A stretch of 64,000 nt of DNA, taken from assembly GCA_023014335.1 (NCBI GenBank), contig JAECYW010000014.1, positions 558,001 through 622,000 on the forward strand. Direction: 5' to 3'. Made by a program: the position numbers and the translations under genes. Positions 47,501 through 59,700 of this stretch are shown piece by piece. The stretch comes from Galerina marginata (taxonomy: Eukaryota; Basidiomycota; Agaricomycetes; Agaricales; Galerinaceae). The notes beneath the pieces were generated by a model, which was not told the origin of the DNA, ran no database searches, and saw only the letters and a program-made list of their open reading frames with translations. Within the stretch, counting starts at the first letter, position 1. Every line of letters starts with the position of its first letter.

Positions 47501-48378
47501 ATTTTTCTCAGGGCCAAACAGGCCGGGAATAATTACAAAGGACGATCAGCACTTACTAGTAGAATTCTGGGAATTTTCCCTAAGTGATTACGATCGGGAC
47601 CCTCGGAGTGACTCGCTAGAAATTCTCGACCAGTCCTTCAAATGGAGGTCAACAAATTTAATCCCGCCTCAGCGACGTATTCTCGGAGGGGATGGTTACT
47701 GGCCGTCTTAATGGTCCCTTGGAATTAGGAGCTATGCTGTTTTTTCAGCTGGGAATCTTCGACTGGCGTTCCACGTGTATCAATAGTCATAGTGTATGCC
47801 TCGATGTAGGACATTATTTGGATGTTACACTAGTACTGGCGCCTCGTTGTCTTTCAAATCACACCATAGGTAAATGACCCCGACTCATGATCATTCCAAT
47901 ATAAATTCGCTTGGTTATTAAATTTCGCAATAAACACGAAAATACCTTAATCATGATCTAAGGTGATAGTTTCCGCTGTCTGATCATGGCGCCTCGTTTT
48001 GTACAATATTTTCGAGATCCTCCGGTTCCAGAACAAATTTTAGATCCTCTCGAGTCTCAAATTTCGTCTCCGAAAAGGTGCCGCCTTCTGAAGACTTAAG
48101 TCAAACTTGTCGGAGCACATTAAATTTGCGCATACTCTTATGTGTCTATGCTTACATGCTTGTACATGTGGTCTCTAATTAGAGCTATGAAAAGCGCAAG
48201 CGATCAGGGCAAGTTCTAGCTCAGAGAATCATCCGATTGCTTAGAGCAAGAAAACATGAACGCTAAGATTATAAGTAGCTTGCAGATTAAGAGCACGGTA
48301 GCATGGCGAATGAAATTCCGGTTAATCAATAATTTCTCTGCTCGAGCCGTTCCAATTCTAGCCCGTAGTATGAAGAAC
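44568..48378. other. No gene assigned; G-rich island and relics
   Basis: 45200-46700 is G-rich with imperfect repeats of about 90 bp (AACGCGGGACACGACGCCGC near 46210 and GACGCGGGATAGAACGCCGC near 46299). Open frames there are low-complexity. At 47427-47711 a plus-strand frame (FHMLPEEFF, LVEFWEFSLSDYD) looks more protein-like but has no paralog I can name. AACGAGGCGCC occurs on the minus strand at 47838-47848 and 47988-47998. No complete gene is supported. Confidence 0.4.
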
Positions 48379-51300
48379 TCAATCTGGACTGAAATGAGTC
48401 GACATCTGCAACACATTTAAAACGATCAAACAATGGATTAAGGAACCACTCACCATATTGAGGGGCATGATATGAACGAGGTTCTCCTCTGGAAAACTGG
48501 TTATCGCGAGGTGCGACACAATCTGCGAGAAGTCAATAATACGGGTATCCTGCGGCTCGGTTTCGCAAAGGTAACCAGCAGCAAAACCGTATTGTACATA
48601 AGGATCCACAAACTGGTCCCTCTGTACTCGACGATATTCCCGTACCACGGCATAAAAATCAGTAGTGTCTGTGCTTGGGCATTGCATATCGGATCCATAA
48701 TGGAAGATGGTCTCTATGATGCCGGGAGCTTCGCCACCTCCGAGAATTGTCTTGAAGATGATGGTACTGTCCCGAAAATGCACTGATCCACTGGTTCCAT
48801 AGGAAGTCCCGCGGAACGATACACGTTTCAAGCAAATGAAATCATTACGTATATCATTTCTCCCCCGAGATTGTTGGAGCTGACAATACATTCGGAATTC
48901 GTCTGAGTCAAGGGTGAACGGTTTAATTTCTCGGGTTCGCAGAGCTTCGGGTATCGACGGGTTCAGGACGTTTGCGAGTTGGTATCCTCGGATATCTTCA
49001 CTTTGAATTGCCTTCATTGTCTTGAGAATCTGTTCAACTGTTCCTCGAAGGCCATCGTCATCGGAAAGCAAGGCATTTAAATTTGCGTGTCTTGCCGACT
49101 CGTGTAGCAATGTCCGTTCAAGTTTCACTTAAGGTAATGGTCAGAAATTGCTGCTCTGAATCGTTTAAGCATACCTATTTGCCGGTTTGTGTTCATCTTG
49201 TGGAACAATGCAATGTATCTTTCATAGTAGTGGGCCGTATGAGAGTGATTTGGACCGAAACGCCGAAGGACATCGCCTATATGGAGTGCTGCGTGGTGAG
49301 TGGGTTTCAACCTTTCGTGGGGAAACAAATCCTTTATTCCTTCAAGATACCGCGTTATGAGACTCTCGTACGCGGCTATTTGTGAAGGCGACGACACGCG
49401 CATATTTGCGACTCGCACCGCAGAAACGAGGTCCAAGAAATTCCGTAAAAGTTCGCGTTTCCGCCCTGTTTCATGCCTCCACATCCATATTAACGTAACG
49501 GGCAAATGGATGGTGCAGATTACCCTCCAATTGTCAGCGCTAAGTTTCCCTCGCTTCGTTGTGCCCCAGTTAGGAGGCGCCGGGCTAATCCAAGTCGGAA
49601 ATTGGGTTCGCGTCATATCTAACCAGACTTTCTCCATGACGTCTTGTCCAAGTACGGCTCCATGTGTTCCATCGTCCTCAGAGGAGACTAATTCAACAAG
49701 TCTTTCATAATAAGCGGTGTTTTCGTCAATCTTCGAATATAAAAAGTTTGTCAATACCCCAAAATTGAAAAGGAAGGATGACCGACCAAGGACAAGATGG
49801 AGTTATGCAAGATAGTTTTGGACGATTTTTCTGGAATGGGTATGCGTAATTCATTCATAATAGCGTGATATATTTTGATCGTGGATTGAGCGAACGCTCT
49901 AGCTCTCTTCTTGGGCCGATCTTCTGTAGCGGTCAAGTGTTTGACCACACGGATGGCAGTGATGCGAAGTTTGTCGGGAAGCTCGTCCAGGGTGATGTTG
50001 CCAATTTCCTCTTCCTGTTCTGCCTCAATTTCCGGGCCCTCTTCAATTTCAAGATTAGACTCTGCAATGTCAAGGTCAAGCTCCGCTTCTGCCTCCGTCA
50101 TTTCTATATCCTCTGCTGGAGGATCGTCAGACATGGCCCGTTCGCCGTCATCACTCTTTTCTATCACCCCGCCGTGGGAAGGGCTATTATCCTCGTAATC
50201 GGGTAGATTATCCAACACTCGGACATCCTCCAGAAGTTGGCGCTAAAATATTTGGCACATTATAATTAATTTCAGCTCGCCTTCGAAAAACTGAAAAAAA
50301 CCCACCCAGGTGTGGATACTTTGGGCCAATACCCAGCGAGAACCAAGAACGACTTGACAGCCCTCTCGCTTGATATCGTAAAGGATGCAAAATGTGTACA
50401 GGATTTTTCTGTGAAGCTCTAGAAGCTTGTATAGCAGGGTACCGTCATTCTGTCGAACTAATTTGAGGCAAGGAAGAAGTTTTGTTTTATCCTGGACGAC
50501 CAAATTTTTAGGCAGTACGGGACCCGCGCTACCATCACCCCCCAGGTTGTCAAGGTCAATCCGAAAGAGATCCCTGCAGTGATTATCTAAAAGATTCAGA
50601 TCGAGGGTGTGCATCGATTCAATGACGGTGTATAGCAGGGGATTCCAGTATGGAAGATCAAATAACGGCGACCATCTCCAGCCAAAGGCGTCAAAAATTG
50701 ATTTTCTCTGGTCTTCACTCTTGGCATCCTTCCAGAGCTTGGCAAAGAACCGGACGTGATGAAGTTCCTTCATTGGCCATTCCTTACGATCCAGATTGTC
50801 GATGTCGTCAATATCAAGGTCACAGAGCATGCAAAAGTAATGCGCTGTCGTTGCACTGGCATAGCCGATCACTTGTCGAGCTCCAAGCATATCGCAAACC
50901 ACGGGAATCAAAATTGCGCGGATTATTCTACCCAGCTTGCACTTGTATGTCCTCGAATAAGCGACTCCCTTTGTCCAAAATTCGAGCAATTCATCGACTA
51001 TGAGCTGGATGTAATGATTCAGCTGCTCCTTCGAAGGCTTTCCGGCAAGAATTCCCACAAGATAAATGTTTTCAGGGAGGTACCTCAAATGCCAGGGCAG
51101 GTTTAGGAGCACCATCCAAACGCCCGTCGACGATGAACTTTGTTTTGCCGTCTTGTTCCCGAAAGGATTAAAACTATCCACAGAAAGGCTGAAAACCAAT
51201 CGACCTTCGCCGGGTGGCCCAGGATAGAAAGCTTTCCCGTCAGGACCCTTCAAATCACGAAAAACGCTAGACAGCCATATGTCGTCAACAACCTCAGGAG

Positions 51301-52469
51301 CTGAACCGTAAGGTCTTCCGTCGATCAAGTCCTCCATACCTGCGCGCGATAAGAACCTCCCAAGCCAGGTTTTCAGTTCTTGATGCTCCTGTATTGATAT
51401 AGGCGCGTGTCTAATTTCATCGTCAAACGTCCGATGTTTGCGCCATAGCGCTTCCCCACAAATCGCACTGTCTTGGGTTTCTTTATTCAGGCAGGTTGTA
51501 GGGCTGGGGTGTTTGGCGTTTTCCGGGCTGTATGGGTAGAGTTTGTAGCATTGGGGACAACTTAAGTACTTTCGAGTGACGGGATCGAGGTTGAAGTAAG
51601 ATGAAATAATTCTCGGATCTTTAGGAAGGGCCGAGAGACAATCGGCTGAGGCGCCACTTTGTCGTAGAATATCCCGTATTCCTCCAAGGTGGGTACGAAG
51701 CGCTCTCCGCGAAACAAAGTACTGGTTCTCCAGGATAAGCGACGTCAAACATGCTGCGCGAACCGTCGTGTTTTGGGGCCCTTGGCGTAAAAAAAATAAT
51801 TCTATTAAAGATTCAGAACCCGGGGGCCACAACTTCAAAAAAGGAGATGAACCGACCGGTATTGACGACACTTTTTGGAGTTAAATTTGATAATCTCTGC
51901 TGGTCCCATTCGGCTTTCTTTACTGTGGTAATTTTGTAGAGGCCTTCCAGGGCCATAGCTTCCAAGTCTTGAATCTCGATGGCGCCTCGACGGGCCCGCA
52001 GGTAGGCGTAAATCGAACATAAGCGCTGTTCTACGTGTAGCAGTGTGTCGTTGATCAATCGCTTAGCGTCCAATGAATGGAGCCCAGAATTAAAGATTAC
52101 GATCTCGTTTTCTGAAGGCCATTTGAATTCACCGTGCGATTCCGGTATATTTTGAAACACCAGGGGCTTGTATGGCGACAATATGGGCAGGTCAATTAGC
52201 CAATCCATCTCCTCACGAAGGAATTGAAATTTAGTCCTCGAAGGGATACAGAGCAAAACTTTGCTCTCTTGAAGTGGGGGCAATGTCAGAACATGTGGAC
52301 GGCGGTGTCGGCTTCGTATCCTATCGTCGTCCATGTGTCTGTCCCTTGTACTTCGAGAGACCCATGCTCCGGCATTGTAGTGGACTGCAGTCCGTGAGTT
52401 GAGCGTCCTGCAGGACGTACAAGTGCATAAGCAGATCTTTTCTCGTGGTGGCCTCGTAATTGTGCTCAT
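48379..52469 (-). CDS. Tnp2-type (CACTA/Plavaka-like) transposase, full length
   Basis: Minus-strand exons: 52469-51870, 51832-50306, 50242-49787, 49730-49175 and 49127-48379, the last possibly with one more 48-bp in-frame intron near 48430. Introns are 37-63 bp. The product has about 1290 residues. It opens with MSTITRPPREKICLCTCTSC. A zinc-binding CPQCYKLYPY precedes the transposase core, which includes LVFSLSVDSFNPFGNK, GVWMVLLNLPWHLRY, KCKLGRIIRAILIPVVCDM, HYFCMLCDLD and WNPLLYTVIESMHTLDLNLL. An acidic linker follows, then THHAALHIGDVLRRFGP, HYYERYIALFHKMNTN and a final VHIMPLNM block. These are hallmarks of the basidiomycete Tnp2 family. No in-frame stop is seen, so it may encode active enzyme. 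Element ends were not found. Confidence 0.85.
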
Positions 52470-52558
52470 GAACGGTAATATGATCGGGAGGCGAATGAAG
52501 GACTTGTGCACGAAGTCGCTGTTATCAGTTCGTACAAAGTTTATGATATCGATTTTGC

Positions 52559-52570
52559 TGTACATGTACA
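52559..52570. promoter_or_regulatory. TGTACATGTACA palindrome upstream of Tnp2 gene
   Basis: Lies 89 bp before the ATG at 52469. The preceding bases TTTGCTG are close to the TCTGCTG before the palindrome at 56689. Confidence 0.4.
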
Positions 52571-52797
52571 TGAATCCGTTTCGATACGCGTGTGGAACAA
52601 CTTCGACACCCTATAGCTAGTCAGTTGAACTTCAAGCTAAGCTATAAAACTCCGCGGAAATATATTCTTTTGGGTCTCAAAACGGCAGTAGCCATAATGC
52701 ATGATTTAGGAAGTCTGGATAAAATATCCCAAGTGTTTAGCACAATTGGTAACCTCGGATCTAGAAGAAAATTACAGAAGTTGTATCGACTAGAAAA

Positions 52798-54560
52798 TCA
52801 ACGAGCATGATCATGAGTGCGATGTACATCAAGATCTGAAATGGTGGGAATTTCCAGATCTGATAAGGTCACCAAAGTTGGTTCTCTTAAGTCGATGGGA
52901 ATCCCGCCGAGCATGCTGTTGCAACGTTGCAGGAATTCGTGCTGTCCGTTTGTATAGGCCCCGGCACGATTGTTGATGATTATGCCCACGCAAACCGCTG
53001 TGAGCAAAACCGCCATTCCAAGCATATTCTGGGAGAGAAAAAATCAGCCTTCTGTTCGAAAATTGACGGCATATGTAGATCTGGACAGACCGGTGGAGTG
53101 AGGAATGTCTTCCTGTCGATAGAGGCATGGTGGCGTGCCGGGTTTCGGGTTCTTATCAAGTACAGCGATGCTTCAATATCAAAACCATTGATCGCCAAAA
53201 TCACAGGCACGCCTCGAATGACCCCTGTGATCTGGCAAGTGCCAATTCAGCATTTAGTTTCCTCCAGTAAAAAATGGCGTACAACTCGTCTGGTACCTGA
53301 ATATGGATGAAACGGATGTGAGCAATGACTCGAATACGAAGAATTTCCCTCACATAAGCGGTCACCGTTGAGGGCTGCATGATGTGGGTTTTGGCGCTCT
53401 ACCCAAGACCCTTTCGAGATTATTGTTACGTGAGATTCATTATGTCCTGTTACGATCGTCGTATTATCGAGAAAAGCGATCCCGTACATCCTTGAGGGAC
53501 CCTTCCGGCTGCCAATGCGGTGAGGGTATTCAGCAACAAGCTTGCCACGTTCGATAGAATATTCGTCGACTCCATCGCGAAGGTTGGTTGCAGCCAGTCT
53601 CCTTCCGTCTGGGGAGACTGCAGTTGATCCCCTAGAAATATCAATAAGCATCTTCAATCACGGTTTCAAGAGCATTCCTTAGTCGTACAGGAGTTTGTTT
53701 TCTTCATGAAATGCGTACAAGTATTGATAAGGCGGTTTGCTTGAGTAGATTCTGTGTCCAAGATGAGTTATCGAGTAGTGGAACTCAAAATCGTCCTTAC
53801 ACAATTTGGTTGAGGTATGCCACCATGATTCTATTATCAGGAAGGTAATGAAGGCCCAAGGGAAGTTCGTAGACGCTGAAGTTGTCCTCGACCCGAGGAA
53901 GTCTAAGTACCTGGCGGGTACTCAAGTAATGTATATTGGAGCCTAACGTGTACGCGTATCATTGACCGCGATCATGCCAGTGAGCAACTCTCAGGTATGC
54001 ACATTGAGCGGAGATTTCTCACCTTCCCTGGGAATGTCAATCAAGCCAACTAGGTCGTCAGATGCAAACGCCACCTGCGAACCAGCAGCATTTGCAGCTA
54101 GCGCCTGTATTGGGCCTTGGAGGTCCTCGTGGAACTCCTTATCCTCCTCCTGTGGCTCACAGAGCTTAACAGCAATAAATGATCGTATATCGCGAAAGAT
54201 TTACCTGCAAATAACCAATGGTGACGAAATGAATCAACCCCTTCGCAGACCCCAACACTAGCGACAAGTTTTTAGGGAGCCAGACGATATGGCGGACCGC
54301 GGCGCCAGTATAATAGTTTCTAATAGTATTCCATTGACCTTCCGTTTCTCTCACCTGTAGAATTCGTTCACGAGGAGCCTGAGGAAGGGTAGAGCCGAGG
54401 AGCGCACCGTAACCATGCCTGTGCTGTAGCCTGAGGCCAAGAGCTTCCCATCGGAAGAGAGAGCAATACAAGTAAGCTCTGCAGCTGGCCGGATGACTTC
54501 GTCCACGCAGATGATGTTCAGCTCGCTGTTCATAAAGTCCTTGGAAGCTGCCTTGGACAT
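52798..54560 (-). CDS. WD40-like protein with C-terminal membrane anchor
   Basis: Exons on the minus strand: 54560-54408, 54354-54205, 54164-54023, 53942-53801, then one around 53760-53650, one from about 53640 to 53370, and a last part ending at 52798. Repeats with WD40-type spacing are visible: LTCIALSSDGKLLASGYSTGMVTV, split by an intron after MVT, then VRHIVWLPKNLSLVLGSAKG, IQALAANAAGSQVAFASDD and STAVSPDGRRLAATN. A hydrophobic segment (MAVLLTAVCVGIIIN) lies about 70 residues from the end, so the product is probably membrane-anchored. The gene at 57356 is a paralog with the same exon order in opposite orientation. Joints after 53800 are tentative. Function unknown. Confidence 0.6.
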
Positions 54561-54947
54561 TACGTAGAGTAGCGCCAGGAGGAATCGAGATAAGCAAGGT
54601 GCTGTTGATTGATCACGAACTTATATTTGTGACTGGGTCTCCAAAGTTGGACCTGTCGCGATCGCGCGTCGGGTACTCGGTCCCACAAATAACTTCAAGG
54701 CCTAGGATGGGTATCCAACTGATCCCGAGAAATGTGCCATGGTACATCTATATATGTATTCACGTTTTCGGAAGAAAAAGAAATTCAACCATGAGTATTT
54801 GTAAGCTAGGACTGTTGGGGAAATGGCTGGACACGTATGTAAGAAGTGTGAGAAATCGTCTGGGTATGTTAAACTGCTCGAGTGACGATCATCTCAATCG
54901 ACATTGGCGATAATAGATGATTTTATGTATCTAAATTGATGTCAACG

Positions 54948-56554
54948 TCAACTCTGGATCCTTGAAAAAACCCATACGAAAGCTAACCTCATGAGATCCG
55001 GATGGTGAACGAAGGAGAATGGCTCCGGTGTATCCTGCACCACGAACTCCCTGTCCATTCGATCCTTGAGCCAAGTTTCGTCATAAGTATTGACGGGTAG
55101 TCCTGGGACAAATTTTTGGCTATTGCTGAATCTAATTGTTCTATTAGCTTGAAGGCGTATGCGAGGATAACTTCCTCTTTTGTTGGGCCCGGAACGACGC
55201 ATAATAAATCCGGCGACATCGATCGATTCGACGAAGTCAGAAACAGTCGCCTGTCTCCACCTCGGGCGCAACACGCGATATCGAGGAGCTCGCATGCGGG
55301 CAACCGCGCTTCTGCCTACTTCCTCATAATCTGATTCATTGGAAGACATTCCGGCGGGTCCTAGAGCTCGAATTATGTAGGCCTTGTCGTGTAAAAGTGG
55401 GTGAGACTGGCATGTGTCTAACCGTCGTTCAAAGAGCTAAGGTGGGCCTGTCAAGATTCTGGCTTAAAAGCATACCAAGGAGAAACTAACCGTAGACTTT
55501 CTTTCATTCTTCCGGTCCAGTTTCTGCTTTTCTTCCTGCTTTGCATTTGACAGCCGGCCCAACTCATATTTCGCTTTTAACGACTTGATTCTCGTTCTCG
55601 CCATGTCGAGGATGCGTGTCGTATCCTCCTGAGCTAGTGATAAGCCATGAGCGCCTACGAAGCTTCGCGCGAAAACACGAGCAGCGGACTGATTCCAGCC
55701 GTTCCCGGGAGTCCCTCGTAAGTCTATCCTAAATGTTTCGGCTGTGCAACATTCTAAATTCTTGTTCGCAATCCACCTGTCCTGGAATTCTTTGGATTCT
55801 GCTTCTCCTACCAACGCGTGTCCATCCATCAGCTTCTGAAAGTGTTCCCTGACCATGGCCTGTAGAAAAATAAGTCTATGTGATGTGGATATGAAAGAAT
55901 GCCCACCTGTGTCCTCAAGAGATCGGGCGCTCTCCTCTCAGGAAAGGAACAAAGCTTCGGCAGGGATTTACGAGGCCGTCCACCCCTAGTTGGTTGGGTT
56001 GGTGATGGAATAACGGATTTCAATGTTTCTTGCAGATTTGTTGTGACGCTCGAAAAACCCTCTTCAAAGATTTGGATGAGAGATTCTTGTAAAGCAGAAA
56101 ATCGGGCCTCTAGCTCATCTTCATTCCGTTCTATTCCCTGAGAATTATTGCTCTCCTTTTCGACGTGAATATTATGGCTGGCTGCAGATATAATAAACCT
56201 TACCTCGTCAAATCTATTTAGACTGTCACTTTCATCAGATTCAGTGTCCCCGTCGGCTCCTGGGTCGCCTAACTCTGCTTCTGAAGCCTGGGACCCAACA
56301 TGCGGAGAGTGCATCAATACATCGCCTCTCTCTAACTCCTGTGATACTGGTCGTATGGTTGAATATTCGCTGGGACCAGCGGGAGGAAGGCCGCTGTACC
56401 ACTGATCTTGAGCATTGTTTACGTCCGAAGCGGCAGGTACGAGAAACCTTGACGAATAGGTAACTTTTCCTCCCCGGTTGCTGGCTTTTCGCAATAGGCC
56501 TCCAATCAAAGCCGCATTCTGTGCAGGAGGTTCAGAAGTGTTTGCTTCGGCCAT
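54948..56554 (-). CDS. Multi-copy agaricomycete protein of unknown function
   Basis: Exons 56554-55907, 55859-55491 and 55436-54948, with introns of 47 and 54 bp in phase 0, give 501 residues. The N-terminal 200 residues are acidic and Ser-rich, then comes RGGRPRKSLPKLCSFPERR. The middle has FQDRWIANK, CCTAETFRIDL, GTPGNGWNQSAARVFA and a Lys-rich helix. The last exon begins LFERRLDTC and contains GMSSNESDYEE and YRVLRPRWR. I recall this architecture (SSDESD plus Tyr-rich WR motif) from an abundant uncharacterised agaricomycete family that often lies among transposons. Whether it is a transposon accessory protein is inference. The ATG at 56554 is the first in frame after the promoter palindrome. 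Confidence 0.7.
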
Positions 56555-56688
56555 GAATCTCTGAGGAGCTCGAAGGTGCAAGAAATCGAAAGAGCTAATT
56601 ATGTGATCATGATACCGCTAAATTCTTCGGAGATACAGGTACTCAGACTCTGCACGGGAACGCGAACACCTTATCGTTTCAAATCTGC

Positions 56689-56700
56689 TGTACATGTACG
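56689..56700. promoter_or_regulatory. TGTACATGTACG near-palindrome upstream of 56554 gene
   Basis: Lies 134 bp before the ATG at 56554 (minus-strand gene). Shares GCTGTACATGTAC with 52557. Confidence 0.4.
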
Positions 56701-56717
56701 TGTATGGGAAGAATTAT

Positions 56718-57188
56718 TCATCCGTCCTCGTTCCCGCGTAAATAATTCCGGACAAGTTGCACCCATAGGCCATGTCTGACCATATCCCTCAACCTGAAAT
56801 TATCGATACCTCGCCAGAATCGAGAAACATAGATCTCATCCCACCCATATGCATCATATATCCACACTTGCAGTCGTTCTTCTTTGGAATTGAAGTGAAA
56901 GTGAAGATGACCGAATTTTGCCTCTGGAATTGAGATGTATCTGTGATGAAAATCGCATCCTGACCTAGCCAGGGTGCAGATAATCTCGGAATCTCCTGGT
57001 CCATCTCGAATTAGTACCGTCTGGTAGGTCGGCATTTCCAGCATCGATGTGAACAGCGTCTAAGCGTCCACAGTTTATTATTACGGCCAGTTTAAAATTT
57101 TAGGTGTGGAACTCACCATTTTGACTCGCACGACTCGCTTGTACAGTAGTTGGCGATCGAGCTTGTACTTATACAAAGATTTTCCCAT
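56718..57188 (-). CDS. Unknown small protein, two exons
   Basis: Exon 1 is 57188-57117 (24 codons, MGKSLYKYKLDRQLLYK...) and exon 2 is 57059-56718, with a 57-bp phase-0 intron (GTGAGT...GCTTAG). The product has 137 residues. It contains QTVLIRDGPGDSEIICTLA, RYISIPEAKFGHLHFHF and YDAYGWDEIYVSRFW, with a pattern of alternating hydrophobic residues suggesting a beta-rich fold. No signal peptide or membrane segment. No family recognised. Confidence 0.6.
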
Positions 57189-57355
57189 TTAAGGTCGATT
57201 TTGGTCCTAATCTAGATCTAGATCTGCGGGTTGATCTTCATTGAATCTCATGGTCACGGGTTTGTCATTCCGGACCGAGTAATGTCGCAGGTCAGATTTG
57301 CCGTTCGACATGATTGCTCCAGATCTTCGCTGGAAGCCCTTTCATTATCACTTCC

Positions 57356-58900
57356 ATGAATGATTCTACTTCTAGATCTGTTGGCGTTGGTAATTCATCT
57401 GTTCGTGATCACCAACGACTCACTGTCATTCTGACCCGGTCCTGGCTGGACGCAAAAATGGTTTGTGCTGTTTCGCTGTCGCCGGACGCCAGATACATCG
57501 CACTGGGCTTTAGTTCGGGTTTCCTGGAGGTATGTTCGAGAAGTGCGGCACTATAATTCCACTGAACGTAGATCCAGATTAAAGAGGCTACTACTGGCGC
57601 CTGGAAAGCGATTAAAACTTTTGATGCTGGGTCGCGGATAACAAAAATTATCTGGCATCCTCTCTCACACGCAAGATTATTTGCAGGGACAAGCAGTGGA
57701 AACATCCACATACTGTCCATCGTAATTATCGCGACTTGTTTCTCTCATGAATCATCTAAAAAAATTCTTAGAATGACCACCATCAAAGCCTGCTCGAGGT
57801 CCAAGGATTTATCACCTCGATGGCGTTTAACTCGCAGGGTTCTCAGCTAGCAGTCACTTGGTGTAATGACTTCGGAATTTTCAACAAGCCTCTTGGTTGT
57901 CAAATCTCTCCTTTCTCATGACAAACAGTTATTTGACCGCATATTATAGAACCCGACAACGATTTTGTTCCATGGCAGGATGTCAATATTGCCGACTTTC
58001 AACATTCAATATCCCCGAGAGAAGTTGTTTTCCCCGACGATAATACTGTGGTTATTGTCTACCCAACTGGAATATTGTACGTCCAGATGATCACTCCTGC
58101 TGCCTTCCTTGACACGGACATAGCGCTTATGCCACGAAGTCGCCATTTACCCTACTCTGGAAATTGCAACCTAAACCAGACTTTCAAAGCTTCACGTTAG
58201 CATTATCTTCGTCTTCCATATTCTCCAACTGACCCTTTGGGAAGCGGCACTTCCTTCTCTCCGAATAGGGCCAAAATTGTAGCTTATGATTTTACGGGCA
58301 GGGTAGACGTCTATTCCTTATTTTCTAGAGCGTGGGTCAAAATACCCCTTTCTCCCGAAACGCTATGGAAAGAAAATCCCTCAGGTCATGGAAGGATCTT
58401 GTCTGTGATTTTCCTGGAGAACGAAATCATCGTTGTTGGTCTTAGCAGTGGCTGGCTTATGGTAATGCATGAAGGGAATGGCGAACAACATTGGATAAGG
58501 TTGGAGGACCATAGAAGTAAGTTTTCCACCTGAATGGATTCCCTTAGATGTTTACAGTCCTCACTGTAAATTTTTTAGATGTTCATACTTTGGTAAGTCC
58601 CCAAAACCTTTGCACGAACCATCCTGACAGACGGCAGAGTACTGGTCAAATTGGCGGTCGTACAGTGCTGATAGCTGTCTCCGGCGATGATAAATTTTCG
58701 ACCGTCAGTATCCTTGGATTGAAATCGTGTCGTGGCCTCAATCCGGTGCGTTATTTCTGTACATTTGTTGAATTCAGTCTGACGAGTAGCTCGAAGCTGC
58801 TTCCAACCTTTTCCAGTCTCCAGGTGTCTTTTATATTTCTCTTCTTTGGTTTGCAAGTCGTCTTTTATTGGGGCCTCCGTTTTACGTTGGATATGTCAGT
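57356..58900 (+). CDS. WD40-like protein, paralog of 52798-54560
   Basis: Exons 57356-57529, 57572-57721, 57772-57895, 57950-58075, about 58128-58198, about 58247-58519 and smaller ones after 58579. The first four joints are clear. Repeats: VCAVSLSPDARYIALGFSSG, ITKIIWHPLSHARLFAGTSS, ITSMAFNSQGSQLAVTWC, TSFSPNRAKIVAYDF and ILSVIFLENEIIVVGLSSGW. They match those of the 52798-54560 gene in order and intron position. A hydrophobic stretch (FIFLFFGLQVVFYWGL, about 58830-58880) may be the membrane anchor but its frame connection is not resolved. Repeats of this kind form beta-propellers that bind partners; partner unknown. The 3' end may have decayed. Confidence 0.5.
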
Positions 58901-59700
58901 ACGGTGAAACCCCTAGGGACACCGGGTGTTTCAAATGTCCTGTAAAAACGACCTACATACACTGGCTCTAGATCTTACCTCAAGTAAATCTTTCAATCGA
59001 AGATATGAGCAGAGGCGATTCTTGATATGGCGATTTACACCTGAGAATATTTGCACTTGATCATGAGGCTGCGTACATTCTTTCTTCAGATGAGGGCCGC
59101 GACCCGTACGGGTACGACGAACCCGTGCATTTCCCTACCAGTGATCCGTGAAAACAATCCTGGGAAATGTGACGAATATTTTTATATAGTTTAGTAAAGA
59201 AAACGAGGCGTAGGTGGACCGCTAGTTTGGTTCTTCTTAGCCTTAGGTTTCTCATTCGAAACCCAGGTTATCAATCGCGAACGTGTGGGGCAAATAAAAC
59301 GAGGACCAACGTCATTGGCGGTGTATGTTTTCTACTTTCATACTGCGTTGAAAAAATACCGCCTTATATATCACCTGGGGGATGCTGATCTCTATACGTG
59401 TCATGAGTTTTGAGCATCTAGATCTGCATGTACATGTAATGATCCCGTTCTTTTTCTTGACTCTGAGCGCCATGCGTGTGGGATGCTTGTGGGCACCCCA
59501 GTAAAAAACGAGGCGCCATCGAGGCGCCACCTCATAGCATTAGTTGAGCTTCTATAGCGCCTTGGAAGTTCTAATATGTGTACATGAATTAATTCGACTG
59601 TAATTTTTCCATCGTCCAGAATCGGGAAAATCTCTTCAGATCTGGGGATCGTACCAGAAGTGCTCTGAACTGGTACAAACTACGATAAAATAGCGCTATC
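58901..59700. other. Intergenic, no gene recognised
   Basis: Holds AACGAGGCGCC at 59507-59517, immediately followed by a second GAGGCGCC, and TACATGTA at 59431-59438. Short frames only. Confidence 0.5.
59431..59438. promoter_or_regulatory. TACATGTA palindrome upstream of 59701 gene
   Basis: Lies 262 bp before the ATG at 59701, in the context GATCTGCATGTACATGTAATG. It could also serve an unseen gene on the other strand. Confidence 0.3.
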
